Shown in pieces: positions 56,490 to 58,506 of a DNA stretch of 58,506 nucleotides. The stretch is taken from contig NZ_LKTM01000235.1 of the NCBI RefSeq assembly GCF_001417955.2, positions 1 through 58,506 on the forward strand. Reading direction: 5' to 3'. The notes under the pieces were generated by a model. That model had not been told where the DNA came from, did no database searches, and was given only the letters and a program-made list of their open reading frames with translations. A program made the translations under genes and the position numbers. Numbering within the stretch: the stretch's first letter is position 1; each line of letters starts with the position of its first letter. The stretch comes from Mycobacterium gordonae (GTDB taxonomy: Bacteria > Actinomycetota > Actinomycetes > Mycobacteriales > Mycobacteriaceae).

Positions 56490-56519
56490 TTGATAAAGAA
56501 GTGTGAATCGCGTCATAAT
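56490..56519 (+). promoter_or_regulatory. SigA-type promoter of the PE_PGRS gene
   Basis: TTGATA at 56490-56495 and CATAAT at 56514-56519 with an 18-base spacer, both close to consensus. Transcription would begin about 75 bases before the GTG, leaving room for the GGGAGGA ribosome site. Confidence 0.5.
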
Positions 56520-56600
56520 TCCCGTACGTTTGCGCCTGATATTTCGGGCATTTCGTAGCGACCCGTCGGTGAGCCGGGTCTCGACGGTGGGAGGACAGCA

Positions 56601-58506
56601 GTGTCGTTTGTGACGGTGTCGGTGGAGGCAGTTTCGGCGGCGGCCTCGAATCTGGCGGGGATCGGGTCGGCGGTCAGCGCCGCCAACAACGCGGCGGCGA
56701 CCTCGACAACGGAGGTGCTCGCCGCAGGCGCCGACGAGGTGTCGGCCGCCGTCGCGGCGCTGTTCAACGGGCACGGCGAGATGTATCGCGCCGTCAGCGC
56801 CCAGGCGACCGCATTCCACGAGGAGTTCGTGCGGGTTTTGACCGCGGGCGGAAACGCCTACGGCACCGCAGATGCGGTGAACTCGACACTGCAGACGATC
56901 GAGCAGAACCTGCTCGGCGCCATCAACACCCCCACCCAGACCCTGCTGGGCCGCCCGCTGATCGGCAACGGCGCCAACGGGTTGCCCGGCACCGGCCAGA
57001 ACGGCGGAGCCGGCGGCCTGCTGTTCGGCAACGGGGGTAATGGCGGATCCGGAGCGGCCGGCCAGAAGGGCGGCAGCGGCGGTGCCGCCGGCCTGTTCGG
57101 CAACGGTGGCGCCGGTGGCGCCGGCGGAACCGGCGCAAACGGCGGCGCCGGAGGTACTGGCGGGTGGCTGTACGGCAACGGCGGATCTGGCGGCATCGGC
57201 GGCCTCGGACTCGGCGGAGCCGGTGGAGCCGGCGGGGCCGGCGGTGACGGCGGCGCCTCAGCCCACGGCATCCTGGGCGCCAACGGTGACGGAGGCGCCG
57301 GCGGCAAAGGCGGCAACGCCGGGGCTCCCGGTGACGGCGGCGCCGGCGCAGCCGGCACTGCCACCTTCATCGACGGCGGGGCCGGCGGCAACGGCGGCAA
57401 CCCCGGCACCGTCGGCGCGGCCGGCACCGGCGGCGCAGCCGGCATCGGCGGCACCGGCGGCACCAAAGGCACCGACGGCACCCCAGGAGCCGCGGTCACC
57501 ACCGGCGGCAACGGCGCCGCCGGCGGCGCCGGGTTCAACGCCGTCACCCCCGGCGCCAACGGCGGCAAGGGCGGCGCCGGCGGTAACGGCGGCTCGGTCG
57601 GAAATGGCGGAGCAGGCGGCCAAGGCGGCAACGGCGCCGCCGGCGTGGCAGGCAAAAGCGGACAGGCAGGGCTCGATGGCACCGGTCAGGCCGGCGGCAA
57701 CGGCGACATCGGTCAGTCGGGCGGCAACGGCGGGAGCGGCGGCAGCGGCGGCCAAGGCGGCTCGATATCCGGCAACGGCGGCAACGGCGGCAAGGGGGGC
57801 CTGGGGGCCCCCGGCGGCGCCGGCGGCAACGGCGGCAATGGCGGCAGCGGCATCAACGGCGGCATCGGCTCTGATGGCCTTGACGGCGGCAAGGGCGGCA
57901 GCGGAGGCAACGGCGGAGCCGGCGGCAACGGCGGCAAGGGCGGCAGCGGAGGCACGGCTGCGCACGGCAACACGGGAACCGATGGCGCCGGCGGGGCCGC
58001 CGCCAACGGCGGCGCCGGTGGGACGGCCGGCAGCGGCGGCGTCGGCGGGGCCGGCGGGGCCGGTGCCAACTCAACCGTCCTGGGCGGTCCCGGTCAGGAT
58101 GGCGGGGCAGGTGGCAAGGGCGGCAATGGCGGTGACCCGGGCGCCGGCGGCGCCGGCGGCACGGGCGGTACCGGATCCACCATCGGTGCGAACGGCAGCG
58201 CCGGCTTCTCGCCCACCAGCGGCGGAAACGGCGGCAAGGGCGGTGCCGGCGGCACTGGCGGCACCGGCGGCAGCGGGTTCTTCCTAGGCAGCACGGGCAA
58301 CCCGGGCGGCACCGGCGGGGCCGGCGGCGACGGCGGTATCGGCGGCAATGGCGGAAAGTACGGCAACGGCGGCGACGGCGGTATCGGCGGCAATGGCGGA
58401 AAGTACGGCAACGGCGGCGACGGCGGCAGCGCCGGCACCCCCGGCGACGGCGGAGCAGGTGCAGCCGGGAACGCCACGTACGTCGACGGCGGGGCCGGCG
58501 GTAACG
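56601..58506 (+). CDS. PE_PGRS family protein (3' end outside window)
   Basis: The frame starts at GTG with GGGAGGA eight bases upstream and stays open to the last base, so at least 635 residues. Residues 1-95 are a PE domain ([21 protein letters not shown]) with the YGTAD form of the YxxxD/E signal for ESX secretion. A linker contains [13 protein letters not shown], the GRPLIGNG sequence typical of PE_PGRS proteins. The rest is glycine-rich PGRS sequence with repeated GGxGG and GGAGG units. These proteins are exported to the mycobacterial surface. The C-terminus is not in the window. The rightward frame is real; proline-rich frames on the other strand are shadows. Confidence 0.93.
   Translation, partial: MSFVTVSVEAVSAAASNLAGIGSAVSAANNAAATSTTEVLAAGADEVSAAVAALFNGHGEMYRAVSAQATAFHEEFVRVLTAGGNAYGTADAVNSTLQTIEQNLLGAINTPTQTLLGRPLIGNGANGLPGTGQNGGAGGLLFGNGGNGGSGAAGQKGGSGGAAGLFGNGGAGGAGGTGANGGAGGTGGWLYGNGGSGGIGGLGLGGAGGAGGAGGDGGASAHGILGANGDGGAGGKGGNAGAPGDGGAGAAGTATFIDGGAGGNGGNPGTVGAAGTGGAAGIGGTGGTKGTDGTPGAAVTTGGNGAAGGAGFNAVTPGANGGKGGAGGNGGSVGNGGAGGQGGNGAAGVAGKSGQAGLDGTGQAGGNGDIGQSGGNGGSGGSGGQGGSISGNGGNGGKGGLGAPGGAGGNGGNGGSGINGGIGSDGLDGGKGGSGGNGGAGGNGGKGGSGGTAAHGNTGTDGAGGAAANGGAGGTAGSGGVGGAGGAGANSTVLGGPGQDGGAGGKGGNGGDPGAGGAGGTGGTGSTIGANGSAGFSPTSGGNGGKGGAGGTGGTGGSGFFLGSTGNPGGTGGAGGDGGIGGNGGKYGNGGDGGIGGNGGKYGNGGDGGSAGTPGDGGAGAAGNATYVDGGAGGN
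58326..58415 (+). repeat. Exact 45-bp tandem duplication inside the PGRS domain
   Basis: Two identical 45-base units at 58326-58370 and 58371-58415. Each encodes 15 residues starting [15 protein letters not shown]. It keeps the reading frame and probably arose by recent slippage or unequal exchange. Confidence 0.9.

Larger units (their letters stand above)
56219..56600. other. AT-rich intergenic region upstream of the PE_PGRS gene
   Basis: A 382-base stretch without a gene. From about 56380 to 56525 it is strikingly AT-rich for this genome (for example AAAAGATTTTTTATAACG). It holds an operator-like inverted repeat at 56388-56408 and a promoter-like pair at 56490-56519. A second possible pair, TTGACG (56456) and TATAAC (56481), has 19 bases between. 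AT-rich leaders before PE genes are often bound by Lsr2 or EspR; that is inferred, not seen. Confidence 0.55.

Noticed and set aside
56858..57682. Proline-rich open frame on the minus strand
   Set aside because: It is the complement of GGC-rich PGRS codons; the plus-strand PE domain, ribosome site and YxxxD signal show which strand is coding.
56900..58506. Possible CRISPR or satellite array
   Set aside because: The repetitive bases encode glycine-rich PGRS triplet repeats in an open frame, without regular spacers.

Overview
This window is chromosomal DNA from a Mycobacterium, most likely a slow-growing species outside the M. tuberculosis complex. The gene order follows, almost gene for gene, the M. 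tuberculosis stretch from the mraZ upstream region through Rv2169c to Rv2219. It has very high GC, many GTG starts and mycobacterial lipid, lipoglycan and respiratory genes, and it ends inside a PE_PGRS gene. Rv names below are orthology calls from remembered protein sequences and gene order, not from a search.

Layout. (1) 1-3.3 kb: upstream DNA of mraZ with MraZ-type boxes, a DUF3040 protein, a GNAT acetyltransferase, lppM and a non-canonical MTHFR. (2) 3.5-12.9 kb: envelope polyprenyl and mannan genes (idsA2, mptA, Rv2181-like), the pknL kinase with its DNA-binding partner, aroG, RNase AS and an acyltransferase. (3) 12.9-24.3 kb: a leftward ArsA-like ATPase/SRPBCC cluster, fadD15, pimB, a putative metalloprotease, an NlpC/P60 hydrolase, a DnaQ-UvrC fusion and trpD. 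(4) 24.4-32.1 kb: the cytochrome bcc-aa3 supercomplex genes ctaE-qcrC-qcrA-qcrB facing ctaC-ctaF-mmpS3. (5) 32.3-46.0 kb: asnB, adoK, an A-type Fe-S carrier, a glycerate kinase, cobU-cobT-cobS, ilvE, gcvT, an adenylyl cyclase and pepB. (6) 46.1-56.2 kb: ephD, dlaT, a TIGR01777 epimerase, lipB, lipA and a DUF4191 protein. dlaT, lipB and lipA together make and carry lipoyl groups. (7) 56.2-58.5 kb: an AT-rich regulatory stretch, then a PE_PGRS gene cut by the window end.

Differences from the M. tuberculosis layout as I remember it: cobU sits directly upstream of cobT-cobS. An SRPBCC gene plus a two-helix membrane protein lie between pepB and ephD. A flavodoxin-like reductase, an RraA-like aldolase and a DUF1622 membrane protein lie between the Rv2216 and lipB orthologues. 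A PE_PGRS gene follows the Rv2219 orthologue. No transposase, prophage, CRISPR array, tRNA or rRNA was seen.

No clear new multi-gene defence or mobile system is visible. The most unusual signals are: two genes whose only sensible start is a CTG overlapping the upstream TGA; an inverted pair of MraZ-type boxes; a likely unannotated 36-codon gene; long intergenic hairpins sharing arm sequence; a 45-bp direct repeat with an internal palindrome; and the ArsA-like/SRPBCC cluster, whose joint function appears undescribed.
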